Shown here piece after piece: positions 33,601 through 45,197 of a stretch of 64,000 nucleotides of DNA; position 1 is the stretch's first letter, and each line of letters begins with the position of its first letter. Both the position numbers and the translations under genes were made by a program. The notes under the pieces are model-generated. The model worked only from the letters and a program-made list of their open reading frames with translations, did not search any database and was not told the origin of the DNA. The DNA lies in NCBI GenBank assembly GCA_029962745.1, contig CM057153.1, forward strand, positions 14,828,435 to 14,892,434, read 5' to 3'. This DNA is from Echinometra lucunter (lineage: Eukaryota; Echinodermata; Echinoidea; Camarodonta; Echinometridae).

Positions 33601-36600
33601 GTGAAAATGTGGAAATTCACTTAATAGCTATGTAAGACAAATTAAGAAGTTGATGAATTGACTACCAAATCATATTCCCCTCTTTTATAAGCTTGACTTT
33701 CAATCCTAAAATGTTAAAGGAGAATGCAACCCCGGCGTTGATTGATTTATATAAAATTTCAAGTCAGGAATCAACATAATTCTTCCCAAAATGCTTGCAG
33801 AATTGATGTAGCCATGTCATACTCAAGCAGTAAATCAAAAGAATTTTTATTTTTCTTGAAAATAAAGAAAATGTTAAATTCTGTGTACAAAATGAATGGA
33901 GAGTGGTCCACGATGACATCACAGATACTGGAAAAATTGCCAATTCAAGGATCCAAATAATAAGGATTTACACAAACTTTAAAGTTCATAACTCTTGAAC
34001 AGATTGTGGGATTTTCCTCAAACTTTCACTGTTTACTCTATTTGTTCTTCTTCATTCACTGGAAGCACTCTGATGTCTGGGTTGCATTCTCCTTTAATTA
34101 TTTGTATATCCTCATTCCCATAGGCAAGGTATATACTGAATCTTTCTCTCTGTTGTCTCTTCCGGTCCAAGTGTAGAAAATGCTTACCGGATTGCTTTTA
34201 GAGGTACGGTACATGTATATAAAATATATGCCACGTAAATGGAGTGTAATATTGTAGCATTTGTGGTCCTCAGTAAAGAAATGACATTTGTTGATGAATG
34301 CTTATTGATATTATTATTATTATCTGTTTTGTTCTTATTTCATCCTTCAGATTTTTCTTTGGAAAGAACAAAGTTATGATGGTGGCCCTTGGAAAGAGTT
34401 CTGAAGACGAGTATAGGGACAACCTCCATCGGGTTAGCAAGAGGTTGATAGGCAATGTAGGACTACTCTTCACAAACAAAACCAGAGAGGAGGTTGTCAA
34501 GTAAGTACTGTTGATTAAGATAAAGTCCCCAGTTTTCCAGATACGGAAAACGGAAAAATTTAACGGAATTTGGGAAGAACATAGAATTCACAGAATTTCA
34601 CGGAAAACGTGATTTTTTGGGGGCAAAAAATTTCAATTACTAAAAATACAAGGAAAAAAGCACAAATCAAAGCAAAATCCAATAAAACAAAACGTGCATA
34701 AGCGGAAAATGTGGATCAAACCTGTTCGCAGTTTTTTAGTTGGCAAAGCTTCAGTTGGTATGCATGTATAATGCAATGCGTATATATTAGGGCAACTTGC
34801 GTTTTTTTAAAAAGATTTTTACTATTTGCAATTGCTTTGTCATGTGTTTTGTACATGTCACGGAAGAACACAGAAGTTGCTTTTCAGAAAACAGAGAACT
34901 GGGGACTTTAGATTAAGATTCTTTGTTTTACGTAAGTTGTAACCTAGTTATTGAAGGGCAGGTTAGCACTGACCTCACCTCGCCTCACCTCACCAGACTG
35001 AGTTCATCCTCTGCTGGATGTAGCCCTTTTCATGATTTCTCCAAGTCTTCCTGTCCTGGGCTAGTCACGTCCATGTGCTGCCCAAGGTAATATCATCCCG
35101 CCATCAGTGTTACTGTCTCCCTCTGGACCTGCATGTTCCCATCTCATGGTAACCTTTCTGTAGCCCTCTTTGACATTCTAGCATCTTTTCTTCTCATTAG
35201 GTGCCCTGCCCATCTCCATTTTGCTTTCTCCATTTTGCTTCTTTCACATTTCATTTCGTATCTTTGGCTTGTATTTGTCTTTTAATTTCTGTCTTTCTAA
35301 TCCTGTCCCTCAATGAGATGGTCTACATCCTTCTCTCCATTGCCCTCTGTGTAGTGGATGACTCATTTTCTGTTCCAGATTTTTCGTAGTTGTCCATGTT
35401 TCAGCTCTGTATGTCATTGTTGGGATGATACAAGAATTGAACAGTTTCTTTCTCAGTGTCATTGGCAACTTCTTGTCACAAAGAATATCCTTGTACCTCC
35501 CGAAGCAGTTCCACACTTCCTTGACTCTGGCTTACACTTCCCCTCTTGAATGGCCTTCCATCATTTTGTCCTGAGTATTTGTAGATGCTGAATCTTTCAA
35601 AAGTCTAAGTCATTATCCTTACATCAGCTCTGACATCAAGCAGCAAAAATTTAAGAAATGGATCAGTGAAATTTGAAGGAAATTCGATGAAGGATAAGAA
35701 AGTTACTAATTATTGTGATTTCCCTTGCATTGAAGCAACCCTCCAAATTATTATGTAGTAAGAGTAAGAGTAATTGAGATATCCATTCTTTTGGCAGTTC
35801 ATAAAAGAATTAAAACTGTGGTATTTCATGATACTTCACAAAGAAAGTCGCATAGATTTTAAGTTGTGTTTGATTGTTTTGAACTTCATACTTTCTTCTT
35901 CTTATCAAATTTCTTCAAACTCTTACTGAAGTGTTTCCCAAAATATTCTGTTATCATGAAAGCCACCTTCTTTCTGGATAGACTTTCACTTCAATAAACT
36001 CAACCAAGAACATTAAAAATAAATAGATAAAAAGTAACAGAATGCTGCACAATTGGTTGACTAATTTTGGTGAGCAGCTGAAGATTGCCATTTACCACAG
36101 GATGATGGATGTCACTTTCTATCAGGAAAGTGAAATTCAGTTTTATGAAGAACAATTCTTAGCAATGCAAAAGTGAGTTGAGGAAAATTATCATTTATTT
36201 CAAAGACTCATTCAAAATTGCAGGAGCATGACATTCTGTTAAAAAGAAAATGATTGATCTTTGGATAATTGATGATGTTTTGTAATATGAATAGCATTTG
36301 CATCATAAATTTATGTCAACCATGAATAAGCTCTAAGTACTATTCAATTCAAGTTCATCAACCCATTTAGGTTTGCAATATTAACAAAATAATGTGCAGA
36401 ACACATCATTTTGTAGCCTCAACCAATAACTGCTTTTGTGTAATTGCTCTACCAATAATTGCTTTTTGATGGTCGTGAGGATTATGGTTGTGATGATTAT
36501 TGGTTGATATGATTGTGGTCGTGATGATTATTATCTTTATTGGTCATGGGGATCTTTGTTTAGCCATTATGTAAGGAAGTTATCTGTCTAATTATTTGTA

Positions 36601-36706
36601 TAAAATTGATGGATATACTGTATATGATGGAATTTGATTTGAAAATAAAATGGAAGAGGAGAAAAAATTATTTGCTTTTGTGGATAATCATCTTTTTATG
36701 TTTATT

Positions 36707-36757
<51 letters not shown>

Positions 36758-37639
36758 TTCATTCATTCATTCATTCATTCATTCATTCATTCATTCATTT
36801 ATTCATTTTCTTCATATTTCTTTGGCAGGTATTTTGAAGAATTTGTGGAAGCAGACTACGCAAGATCAGGAAACATTGCCACTGAAACCATTGTATTACT
36901 TAAGGGTCCACTAGAAGATTTCCAACACTCCATGGAACCACAGCTCAGGCAACTAGGTCTTCCTACAGCTCTAAAGAAAGGTAGGGATTTGAATGATGCT
37001 GCTACAATTCTACTTCTGTTTATCTTTCCCATCCTTAACCTTCATAATTTTTGAGCTTCTTACTCATTCTTATCTTCCCTTTTTTTTCCCTTCAGTTTTA
37101 TTTCACTCCCTGTTATTTGACTTCCTTCTCCTTTGCCATGCAAAAATATTTTCTTAATCCATTTCTTCTTGTCTTATGTACTCTTCTTCTTCTCTATAAT
37201 TTGCCTGTTTTAGTATCAGTTAATGCTAAGCAGATTAGTTGCCAATTTGAAATACTAAAATTTTTACAGTAGTCTGTAAATAGAAGTGTTTACCACACTT
37301 TAGAATACATGTAATTATTTATTATCATTTATTTCTAATTCACATAGATGCATGCAGTAGGTAGACTTTGATATGCACTTGGAAGGTTTATTTAATTTTC
37401 TTTCTGTACTGCACCACCTTGATCATATATATTTTTTTATTAAGTGGAAAGAATTTGTAAAAAAATTAAATATCATTTAATGATTCAGTGAGTTTATAAA
37501 CACTCGCCTGTCTTTCAAGAGTAATTTTTTTCCTGGAATATGTTTCTCTTTTATTTTTGAAGGTGTGATACATCTAACCAGTGATCATACAGTATGTAAA
37601 GTAGGGGATACCCTCACTCCAGAACAAGCTAGAATACTG
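30622..37639 (+). CDS. MRTO4: MRTO4, mRNA turnover protein 4 homologue (ribosome assembly factor), 3' end missing
   Basis: Six exons (30622-30649, 31993-32051, 33101-33204, 34351-34500, 36829-36980, 37563-37639) join in phase into 190 codons with no stop. The start MPKSRRDKR and the blocks [39 protein letters not shown] and [19 protein letters not shown] are diagnostic of Mrt4. Mrt4 is a nucleolar/nuclear relative of ribosomal protein P0 (uL10). It holds the P-stalk site on pre-60S particles until exchanged for P0. The family is about 240 residues; here the sequence stops at TPEQARIL before a GTAAGT donor. The last exon(s) (about 50 codons, acidic tail) are not seen in 37640-40227 and may fall in the N gap. 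All splice sites are GT-AG. Confidence 0.93.
31085..31541. mobile_element. Element with ~30-bp inverted ends enclosing a tRNA-like unit
   Basis: AGAGTTCCATATGTACCCCC at the left is repeated inverted at the right (GGGGGTACATATGGAACTCT), and GCTAAAA/TTTTAGC extends the match. Between them lies a minus-strand tRNA-like sequence (31187-31266) with box B GGTTCGAGTC. It sits in MRTO4 intron 1. Confidence 0.7.
31187..31266 (-). repeat. tRNA-like sequence inside an inverted-repeat element
   Basis: The minus strand reads TAGCGCGATAGGTAAGGCG (box A region), a CTTGAGAGG anticodon-arm-like stretch, then CGGGTTCGAGTCACG (box B). The D and T arms are plausible, but the acceptor ends do not pair cleanly. 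Treated as a tRNA-derived pseudogene or SINE head. Confidence 0.5.
31630..31735. mobile_element. 105-bp hairpin element
   Basis: AATTGCAGAATACCCCACCA at the left is perfectly mirrored by TGGTGGGGTATTCTGCAATT at the right. An inner pair (CCCGTTTTC/GAACGGGG) closes the loop. In MRTO4 intron 1. Confidence 0.75.
31993..32051 (+). CDS. MRTO4: MRTO4 exon 2
   Basis: Acceptor TTTATTGCAG, donor GAG|GTAAGG. Encodes [20 protein letters not shown], in phase with exon 1 (split codon A|TT). Confidence 0.92.
32615..32990. mobile_element. AATAATCTGCATTATT-rich inverted-repeat element
   Basis: ATAATCTGCATTATT and ATAATGCAGATAATT words recur in both orientations between about 32620 and 32985. GAGGATTAT/CATCCTCC pairs occur between them. 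Copy-to-copy spacing suggests a MITE or two nested ones in MRTO4 intron 2; the exact ends are not clear. Confidence 0.5.
33101..33204 (+). CDS. MRTO4: MRTO4 exon 3
   Basis: Acceptor CTTTGCTCAG, donor AG|GTAAGC. Encodes [20 protein letters not shown] and [15 protein letters not shown]. This is the conserved uL10-like N-terminal core, with a split Arg codon at the 3' edge. Confidence 0.93.
34351..34500 (+). CDS. MRTO4: MRTO4 exon 4
   Basis: Acceptor CATCCTTCAG, donor AA|GTAAGT. Encodes [20 protein letters not shown], then NLHRVSKRL and [16 protein letters not shown], the most conserved stretch of Mrt4/P0 proteins. Confidence 0.95.
34522..34910. mobile_element. 389-bp MITE with 9-bp target duplication in MRTO4 intron 4
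   Basis: The ends AAAGTCCCCAGTT and AACTGGGGACTTTA are inverted. GATTAAGAT flanks both sides exactly (34513-34521 and 34911-34919). It begins 21 bp after the exon 4 donor. The inside is AT-rich with GGAAAACGGAAAAATT-like phrases and no transposase frame. Confidence 0.85.
34985..35545 (-). pseudogene. Dead LINE reverse transcriptase, C-terminal end
   Basis: The minus-strand reading, with frame changes, gives [37 protein letters not shown], then [10 protein letters not shown] and [15 protein letters not shown]. These are hallmarks of the C-terminal tail of RTE/Jockey-like LINE reverse transcriptases. Frameshifts and stops interrupt it and no endonuclease or RT core is present. It is a 5'-truncated, inactive insertion in MRTO4 intron 4, antisense to the gene. 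Confidence 0.75.
36703..36805. repeat. (TTTA)n and (TTCA)n microsatellite next to the exon 5 acceptor
   Basis: About 13 TTTA units followed by about 11 TTCA units, ending about 25 bp before the MRTO4 exon 5 acceptor. The pyrimidine-rich tract TTTTCTTCATATTTCTTTGGCAG follows. Confidence 0.9.
36829..36980 (+). CDS. MRTO4: MRTO4 exon 5
   Basis: Acceptor TTTGGCAG, donor G|GTAGGG. Encodes [20 protein letters not shown], then [11 protein letters not shown] and [18 protein letters not shown], a signature block shared with human MRTO4. Confidence 0.95.
37563..37639 (+). CDS. MRTO4: MRTO4 exon 6
   Basis: Acceptor TTTTTGAAG, donor CTG|GTAAGT. Encodes [20 protein letters not shown] followed by QARIL, in phase after the split Gly codon. 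The next expected residues (the family's KLFGYEMAEF-like continuation) are not found downstream. Confidence 0.93.
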
Positions 37640-37715
37640 GTAAGTAGATGTAACTTTTGGTTCAAGTTTAATATTCAATTCCAATAAAAGCATATACAAA
37701 TCTTTCCTAGTACAG

Positions 37716-37915
37716 GCTACTCTCGATATAACGAGCACGGATACAACAAGGACAGTTTCTCGGTCCCAAAAGATTTTACATGCAACCCAATGGCGCACCA
37801 ACCCGCTTACGAGCGCATTTATAATGAGACTTTTTTATAACAAACTTATCTGGTTGACCACAAGACAAAGAAAATAATAAGAAATGTGTCCCGTTATAAC
37901 GAGGAAGGAAAAATC
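37716..37915. repeat. Possible pogo/Tigger-type end fragment
   Basis: CTCTCGATATAACGAGCACGG at the left and CGTTATAACGAGG at about 37892 share the TATAACGA word typical of pogo-like terminal repeats. Ends and target site are unclear. Confidence 0.3.
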
Positions 37916-37999
37916 AGCCGAATGTTGTTGATCACAACCTGCCTTCTGTAATCTAAAAAGATCGTGACCAGCTTCGTTTAAGAAAAGAACACAGTGAAT

Positions 38000-38124
38000 G
38001 TACGGTTAAGCCCAAAAGAAAAGATTACAGCCTGCATGAAATTTTGCTAGGCCTATGTATGATTGCATAGGGCCTCAAAATATTGCATGTAGGCTGTAAC
38101 CTTTTCTTTTGGGCTTAACTGTAC
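38000..38124. mobile_element. 125-bp hairpin element
   Basis: GTACGGTTAAGCCCAAAAGA is mirrored by TCTTTTGGGCTTAACTGTAC. The stem continues through AAGATTACAGCCTGCATG and its complement, with AGGCCTATG/CATAGGGCCT closing the loop. In the distal MRTO4 intron. Confidence 0.8.
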
Positions 38125-38129
38125 AAAGA

Positions 38130-40227
38130 ACGGCATTGTGTACGATGGAGTGTGAATTCACTTGTGTGCATGATGCAAGTGTATGAGACAGACTGTCAGA
38201 TCTTGGGACTGAAATTCCCAGTCTGGTAATAGATTTGGTTCTGTTTGAAACGAAAGTAGTTACCACTTGCAATAATCACACAATCATTCAATATCTATAT
38301 GTAACATAAATTTAATTCAGAGCGACCAGCTCTATAAATGTACATATAGTTAAAGAAATTGAACAATCAGAATTAAATCATGAATCACATGCATATCAAC
38401 ATAACATCAAACTGTATTTAGCAGTTAGCATCAGCATGAATTAACCTATACTGAATATGTTGCAATATGTATCTAATGAGAGTGATTTATTTATATTTAA
38501 TCAAGGCCTAATAATTTGGCATCCAAACGTGACAATAATTTTGGTTATTAATTCCACCAATTAAGTTTCATCAAAAGCGGGTTTATACTTGGATGAATAC
38601 CTACACTGGACCGTAGTATATCTAATCTGGTTATAATTTATATAGTTCAGAATAAGGACCCCTTCGACATCGTCAATGACTATCGTTGGTCGGATTGGTC
38701 CGATGAATATAGTCGTCTAAGAGCGAGCGGCGGTGGCTTCGACGACGCGAAGTAAAGCGAGCGAACTCTCGACGAAAAGCCAGTCCAGATTCGCGGACGA
38801 AATGATGAGGGCTGAGAGCCACAGTACGAAGATTGCTACGATGAATCACAAGTCACGAACTCTGAGTTCGAGGATGAAGTACGAGCCCAGCTCGTCCCTA
38901 AAGAGAGTAAATAATAACCATCTCCTAATAGACAAGGTCCAGTAATAACACTATAATCTTCACAAGTCGGTTACGATATACTAGCTTGAATTCACTGAGC
39001 TACTTACGGAAAATAATGTAAAAAGGAACTACGGTATCTTTTATCCCTAAATAGCAAAAGGAAATCTCTCTTCTCATAGAAGTATAACTCCTCAGTTCAA
39101 TGAATATTTACATCAACTATATCATATACAACATCAATAAACTGATCCTGGCTATTACTCTTGTTCAGTTCACAAGCCATATATCACATAACTATCAGTT
39201 AAAATATATGGGAATCGTCATTGTCATTGAGCGTATAAACCAACAATTCTTCCATAATAAAATGTCTACTTTAATAACATTTAATTACTTCATCTTATAT
39301 CATTACTTCATGTTTAGTTGGTTTCTCCTTGGTTTAATTTCACAAAGTTTTCATTTATGAAATATGATTTACTATACAATACAACAAAGCATTTAATATT
39401 CTTTGCACTTTAGTGTTCAATACTCCAACATTATCATAAGCAAAATAATTACTGAATTTCTGTTTTCTTTGAAAACACTAAGTTTTGCTTTAATTACAAT
39501 AATTAATTATACCAATAAAATAGTGAACTTACAGTTCTTTGGAACAGTCGTGCCTGGTGAGATGAGGGCAGATGTGGTGGCTTTACCTGGCCTGTGCTGC
39601 CTGGATCCAGCCTGCCAACGATGGGGATTAAGACTCAGCTGTGCCTGCACTACACAGCCTGCAACATTCACCCAAAGTAATGGCCTACGAGAACCACACC
39701 CTCACACTCCGATTTAAGACCAAATGTGGAAGGGTCTTCCTCTCCCGAGAATCAAACGATTTCTGATTTGCTTTTACTCAAACACCACTCCATCTTGACT
39801 CTCACAAAGACAAAGTCATTAACATTCTCAATATTCCTCTGCTTTACTCTTCCACGCTGAACATATCCAATTAAAACTACTTAACTATCCAAGCTTTAAT
39901 TTCACCTATTCAAAACTCCCATCTCAAACATTCTCAACAATCTTTTCCTCTCATACATAAAACAAACATCTATAGAATTTAGAGCCCCATTGAACTTAAC
40001 TAAATATATCAAGTTAATGACCCAATGCTCATGACCTAAGCTTGTCAAGAAGTCAAAGTAAAATTCTAATCCTTACACCCCAGCGGGTTTGATCACTTAC
40101 TTAAAGATACAGTTGATTGACTCTGGGACTATGACAAGAGTCAACCACCCAAATTCCTTTCATTATATACAAGCTGAATGGTTACTAGGGGTTAACACTA
40201 AATAGACTTACAGTCGCATTGTGACCA
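38130..40227. other. No gene recognised; probably repeat-derived
   Basis: A TCG/GCG-rich patch (38650-38910) and a GC-richer patch (39545-39700) stand out from AT-rich DNA. The open frames (70 and 104 codons) match no family I know. The missing MRTO4 C-terminal exon is not visible. The stretch ends at the gap. Confidence 0.35.
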
Positions 40228-40727
40228 NNNNNNNNNNNNNNNNNNNNNNNNNNNNNNNNNNNNNNNNNNNNNNNNNNNNNNNNNNNNNNNNNNNNNNNNN
40301 NNNNNNNNNNNNNNNNNNNNNNNNNNNNNNNNNNNNNNNNNNNNNNNNNNNNNNNNNNNNNNNNNNNNNNNNNNNNNNNNNNNNNNNNNNNNNNNNNNNN
40401 NNNNNNNNNNNNNNNNNNNNNNNNNNNNNNNNNNNNNNNNNNNNNNNNNNNNNNNNNNNNNNNNNNNNNNNNNNNNNNNNNNNNNNNNNNNNNNNNNNNN
40501 NNNNNNNNNNNNNNNNNNNNNNNNNNNNNNNNNNNNNNNNNNNNNNNNNNNNNNNNNNNNNNNNNNNNNNNNNNNNNNNNNNNNNNNNNNNNNNNNNNNN
40601 NNNNNNNNNNNNNNNNNNNNNNNNNNNNNNNNNNNNNNNNNNNNNNNNNNNNNNNNNNNNNNNNNNNNNNNNNNNNNNNNNNNNNNNNNNNNNNNNNNNN
40701 NNNNNNNNNNNNNNNNNNNNNNNNNNN
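40228..40727. other. Assembly gap, 500 N
   Basis: Exactly 500 N. The round size is a placeholder of the kind used by some Hi-C scaffolders, so the true distance is unknown. It lies downstream of MRTO4 exon 6 and may hide the gene's last exon. Confidence 1.
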
Positions 40728-42360
40728 CATTGGCCTTGGTTGCAAATACACCCATTCTTGAATTATTGTAAACCCTGGCTGAATATTTTTTTTATTATTA
40801 TTATTGTCTCCTTTGAAAATTTCATCAGTCTGGCATGATGAATATTTTTCTTCCTTGAGTTTGATGGGCACCAGGATCAAAATATCTCGCCAACATTTCT
40901 TGCTTACACTCATTAAGAATGTATTGCTTAGTTAAAGCTAAATAATTGTTCAGCTTTACTTGTTCATTTTTTGCTATACAGCAGAAACTATATTTTGTTT
41001 TCTGATTTCCTCTCATTTCATTTGCAAGTTTGTTTTGTTATTAAATTTCAAGTTGAGATATTCATTGTTCAATGTGTATTGTTCTAAATTTCTGGTGTAT
41101 AAATTTTCAATTGTATTTGAGTTCTGTGAAATAAACTAAAATGATTTTATAAACCTTGGTCTGCAAAGGTAATATTGAGTGCTCCTACTGTCCATAATTT
41201 GTACATGTACTTTGCATTTATCCTAATCCAAGTCAACTTCAATCTCATTTTTTTCTTTAACAGAAAGGATACAGCTTCTACTCTTCATTGCATTGGACCC
41301 CTGCTTTGGAGATGTGTCTCTCATGAGTGAGGAGTCATGGCCCTGTTTGCAGCAGGGGGGGGGGGGGGGGGGGGGAGGGACGGGGAGGCAGTAGCCAAAC
41401 CCACAATTCAATTCATTCAAATTTATTGATGCAGTCAACAATTTTGGATTATTATCGACATACAAAATGTTGTGCAATGTCATTAAACAAAGTTACAACA
41501 AATAATTGCATTATTTTTTTAAACTAAGCCCCTCCCCAGAGGTGTGTGCGAATTATTTGAACTCTTACAGCAGATTATTTTTCATTTGAGGATTTGAAAA
41601 TCATAATTCAGTACATGTACTAGTAATTTGAATTGAATGATGAGTATGTAAGTTTCAAAATTACTGTTTTCAGTTGCTTTTGAATTGATTTTATTAATTT
41701 CTTCTAAAGGGATGTGGAATAGCTTATTCTTCCTGAGTTGTGCACAACATCTCACTATGAGCTCGTTAATGATTGATTTACAAGTATTATTAAAGTAGAG
41801 AAGGATTCTATTGGGCCTTGATACATGTTGGCAATTTGAATTACTAACATTTGAATGGTAGTGATGTAAAACTCTATAGACTGTTCTTTATTTGTTGTAA
41901 GTTGTGAACAGAGTATATGATTTAAAAAAATTGTTATTAGTAATATGAAATATATTTTACTTTAATTGATGAATGAAGGCTTGATGTAGTTTCCTTTTAA
42001 TCGGAATGAACCTATTTTAACATGTACATGACTGTAATCACCATGCAGAAAAATATCATTACATAGCAAATTCATTTTTTTTACTACATGTGTACTTTGA
42101 TATTGATTGTGTAATCCCCAGCAATTTTTAAAAGAATGTGATAATTGTAATACCTGTATCCGGGACATGTATACATGCATATCTAAGAAAATACTGAAGC
42201 CCCCCTCTTATGAAATGATATGGGGGTAGGTGAAAAATGAAGCAACCAAGAGGGTGTGTTCAAGAGAGATGAAGGGTTGGAAAGAGAGACAGGGATAGAT
42301 ACAGGAGAAAAGAGATGAAAAATCAATTCAGGGCGGATTATTGATGAAAATTCGAGGGTG

Positions 42361-42395
<35 letters not shown>

Positions 42396-42955
42396 GGGGG
42401 GGCAGAGAATGGGAAAGGATGGAGTAGTGGAGAGTTTGTGAAGGAGATAATTGCAATGTATATGTGTTTTGTGTTGATTAAATTATCAGATGTTCAAAGT
42501 GCATTATCTTTTGAAGATCAAGGTCGTACATCTACAAGCCATATACTTAATGTATATTAATTAACAAATTCTTTGGTATAGGTCTTCTCACGCATTCACC
42601 AAAATTTTATCATCACATGTGATTAGCCACCACCCCCCCCCCCCCCCCCCCCCATGATCAGTGATCGTAAAGAAAAGATATATAGTTGGCATTTCCATGG
42701 AAGTCTGTTAATACGTTAAAATTCAACAGTTTGGAACCTAATTATAAGAAACTGAACAGGGGGCGTAACAATACCTGTTTCAGGGGGGGGGGGGGCAGAC
42801 CCCAAAATTTCCCGGTATCTAGTCTATGTCTAGAATCTGTGCATAGCAACGACTGTCATTTTAGGAGGACGGTAGTGCTCCACCGGCGTAAATCCATTTG
42901 AGGAGTGGGGATGAAAACTTTTTAACAATTTTTTTCCCTCTCACTACGCATTTTG
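40728..42955. other. No gene recognised; simple repeats
   Basis: Poly(G) at about 41356-41375, (GA)n with G run at about 42368-42402, and poly(C) at about 42632-42653. No MRTO4 exon continuation or POFUT1 exon recognised here. Confidence 0.4.
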
Positions 42956-42961
42956 ATATCT

Positions 42962-43210
42962 ATTTTGCGAGCGAGCGAAGCGAGCGAGCAGAAAAATAAC
43001 CACTTTCTGGTTTTGAATCGGCATTTTTGAATAAGAATTCTAAAATATGACGAAAGCGCGAAGTGACGAGCCAAAAATAACCACTTTTCTCGATGTTAAT
43101 CGATTTTCGGATGGAAATCCTAAATTTTGACGAGCGAGCAAAAGCGAGCAAGCCAAAATAAACCACTTTTTTGTTTTCAATAGCATTTTCATATAAATTC
43201 TAAATATAAT
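42962..43210. repeat. ~80-bp tandem repeat, about 3 degenerate copies
   Basis: GCGAGCGARGCGAGCGAGC or a GCGAGC-like cluster, then CAAAAATAACCACTTT, then TTTTCAATNGCATTTT and AATTCTAAAATATGAC recur at about 80-bp spacing. The start of the third copy's tail is where the window's right-hand duplicate ends. Confidence 0.75.
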
Positions 43211-43274
43211 GGTTGTTTATGATAGATATTCAGAATTTTTTGCTTACTGATTAACTGAAATATATTTTCTTCCT

Positions 43275-43809
43275 TAAAAAGTGTGTCTGCAAGGGGGGGG
43301 GGGGGGGTGAATTTGTACACACCATCCCCCCTCTCCCCGTTGTGGGGGTGATAGATCCCCCACCCCCTGGAATTTACGCCAATGTAGTGCTCCCTAGAGG
43401 AAGCTCCGACGTTTCTTTGAATTGTTAGTTTCGGTAATTGAGTCTATCTTCTGCGGCGTAACTAGGATTTCATTTTTAGGGAGATGGTAGTGCTCTGTAG
43501 GGGGTGCAGGAAGCTCCGACGTTTTTTCTTTTTGCTGTCAGTTCCCGCTCTTCTTACGCTTTCTGCTTGTTATCGGGGGGGGGGGGGGGAGCGGGCATAG
43601 GCATAGCCAAAAAATTTCCCGGTAATTTAGTCTAGAATCAGTGATTTCATTTCAGGAGGACGATAGTGCAAAGCTCGCTCCCTAGGCATGCTAGGGGTAG
43701 GGTGCAGGGATGGTGATTTTCCCCTCCCGCGCGAAGCTCTGACGTTTCTTTGAATAAATTGTTCGTTGACTTTTCCCGGCCTCTTACATTCTCTGCCTGT
43801 CCCCTGCCT

Positions 43810-43840
<31 letters not shown>

Positions 43841-44370
43841 AGAGCCGAAAATTACCCGGAATCTAAGTCTAGAAATAGAATATGCGGAGGTGAGCACGCA
43901 CCGCGATTTGCTTGTTGCGAAGCCCTTAGCGGGTGGGGCCCAGGGTTCTGGCTTAGGGCCCCTGATGGGGTCTACAGGGAAAGCCACTGCGGGGGTCCAG
44001 GGAGTGGAGCCCCCGGAAACTCCGGGGTTTGGGTACTAAATTTTCCCTCATTTCTTTTGTTTCCCTTTACCTTTTTTCTTTTCCCCCTTTCCCTCTTTTC
44101 CCCTCTCTCTTCTTCTCCATCCCCTTTTCCTTTTTTCTTTCCCGTTCTCCTTCTTCCTTTCCCTTTCTCCTTCTTTCTCTCCCTTACTCCTTTCTTTCCT
44201 TTCTTTCTTTCTTTTCCTTTCTTCTTCTTCCTTTCCCTTCTCCCTTCCTTTTTCTTCTTTTTTCTCCCTTTCATTTTTTCCCGGTGGTTTGGTGGATTTT
44301 CCCGCTGAAATCCTTCGGGGGGGGGGGGCACTCTGCCCCCCCGCCCTCCGGCTGTTACGCCACTGAAACT
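43275..44370. repeat. Cluster of GGAAGCTCCGACGTTT / CGTAACTAGGATTTCATTT repeats with long G runs
   Basis: CTCCGACGTTTCTTTGAAT or a near match occurs near 43404, 43512 and 43736. AGGATTTCATTTTTAGG or TTTCATTTCAGGAGGACG precedes each. G runs of 13 to 29 bases sit between them. A pyrimidine-rich stretch (44040-44280) is closed by GGGGGGGGGGCACTCTGCCCCCC and GTTACGCCACTGAAACT. These are tandem or nested MITE fragments related to 51024-51299. Long Lys/Arg or Phe/Pro frames are artefacts. Confidence 0.65.
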
Positions 44371-44919
44371 GAAGTACTTGCATATCATAAATAGGTTAAT
44401 ATCAAAATTTATTTTTTTTACCCGATACTTCGTCATTTGAAGGTAGTTTTCTCACGAATATTCGCGTAAAAGATTAGTCTTATCTCAATGACCACAATTG
44501 CTAAAAATCACATTTTTACCACACGATTTACCCGACCTTCGTAAATACAGGGGACTGTTTCACGAAAAGTCGGGTTACGCGATTACACGGCCCGACGCGA
44601 TCACCCGATGGTTCGAAGTAAGCCGTACTCGCCAAGGGCCCAGTGTAGCCGTTATCTTGTAGATATATTGTAATTTACATTGAAAAATTCGCTGGAAATC
44701 ACAATGGAATATCACATGATCTTGCAAATGTATCTTAATGTAAGGAAAACAATGTTGAGACTGCATTCAATCAGTTTTATGCTGATTTTCTTTTTGCCAC
44801 AAGAAAATGTACATCAGATTAACAATGAAATAGAAAGAATACTCAGAAAACACAAGGATACATGTATAAATAAGCAGTTGTAATTTTAATTGCAGCAGTC
44901 CTAATACTTACATCATAAT

Positions 44920-45197
44920 GGGTATTCCATAAATTAGGGGTCCAGTTTGTGACATTTTTGGTGTCTCTGGTACATAAGAAACCCACATGTTTGTTGTGGC
45001 TCTGAGCAAAGACGCCAATGGTGGAGTAAGATTTTAACATAATTCTAAGCATGCTATTGCATCCTCATGCTAGAATGACTTAAAATCTTGCTCCACTATC
45101 TGCAATCTCCAGCAAAAGCCATGAAAATATGTGGGTTTCATATGTAACAGGGATACCAAAAATGTCACAAACTGAACCCTGATTTATGGAATTACCC
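44920..45197. mobile_element. Foldback element with GGGTATTCCATAAATTAGGG ends (left-arm copy)
   Basis: The outer parts (GGTATTCCATAAATTAGGGG; GTCCAGTTTGTGACATTTTT) are mirrored by AAAAATGTCACAAACTGAACCC and GATTTATGGAATTACCC. Inner AAGATTTTAACATAATTCTAAGCATG and its complement close the loop. The whole unit can fold. The other copy is at 61974-62254. Confidence 0.75.

Noticed and set aside
38733..38945. 70-codon Ser/Arg/Lys-rich frame in a GC-rich patch
   Set aside because: No recognisable domain, no flanking splice sites of quality, and it lies in probable repeat-derived DNA.
39403..39717. 104-codon frame with a Cys-rich end
   Set aside because: The start is AT-rich non-coding sequence; the GC-rich part has no known domain on either strand. 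It could be a repeat fragment, but I cannot name it.
40185..40913. Apparent 185-242 codon frames around 40.2-40.9 kb
   Set aside because: They consist mostly of unknown bases in the N gap.
43766..44436. Phe/Pro-rich and Lys/Arg-rich frames (and mirror at 62735-63528)
   Set aside because: Pyrimidine-rich tract and G runs of nested MITEs; both strands open.
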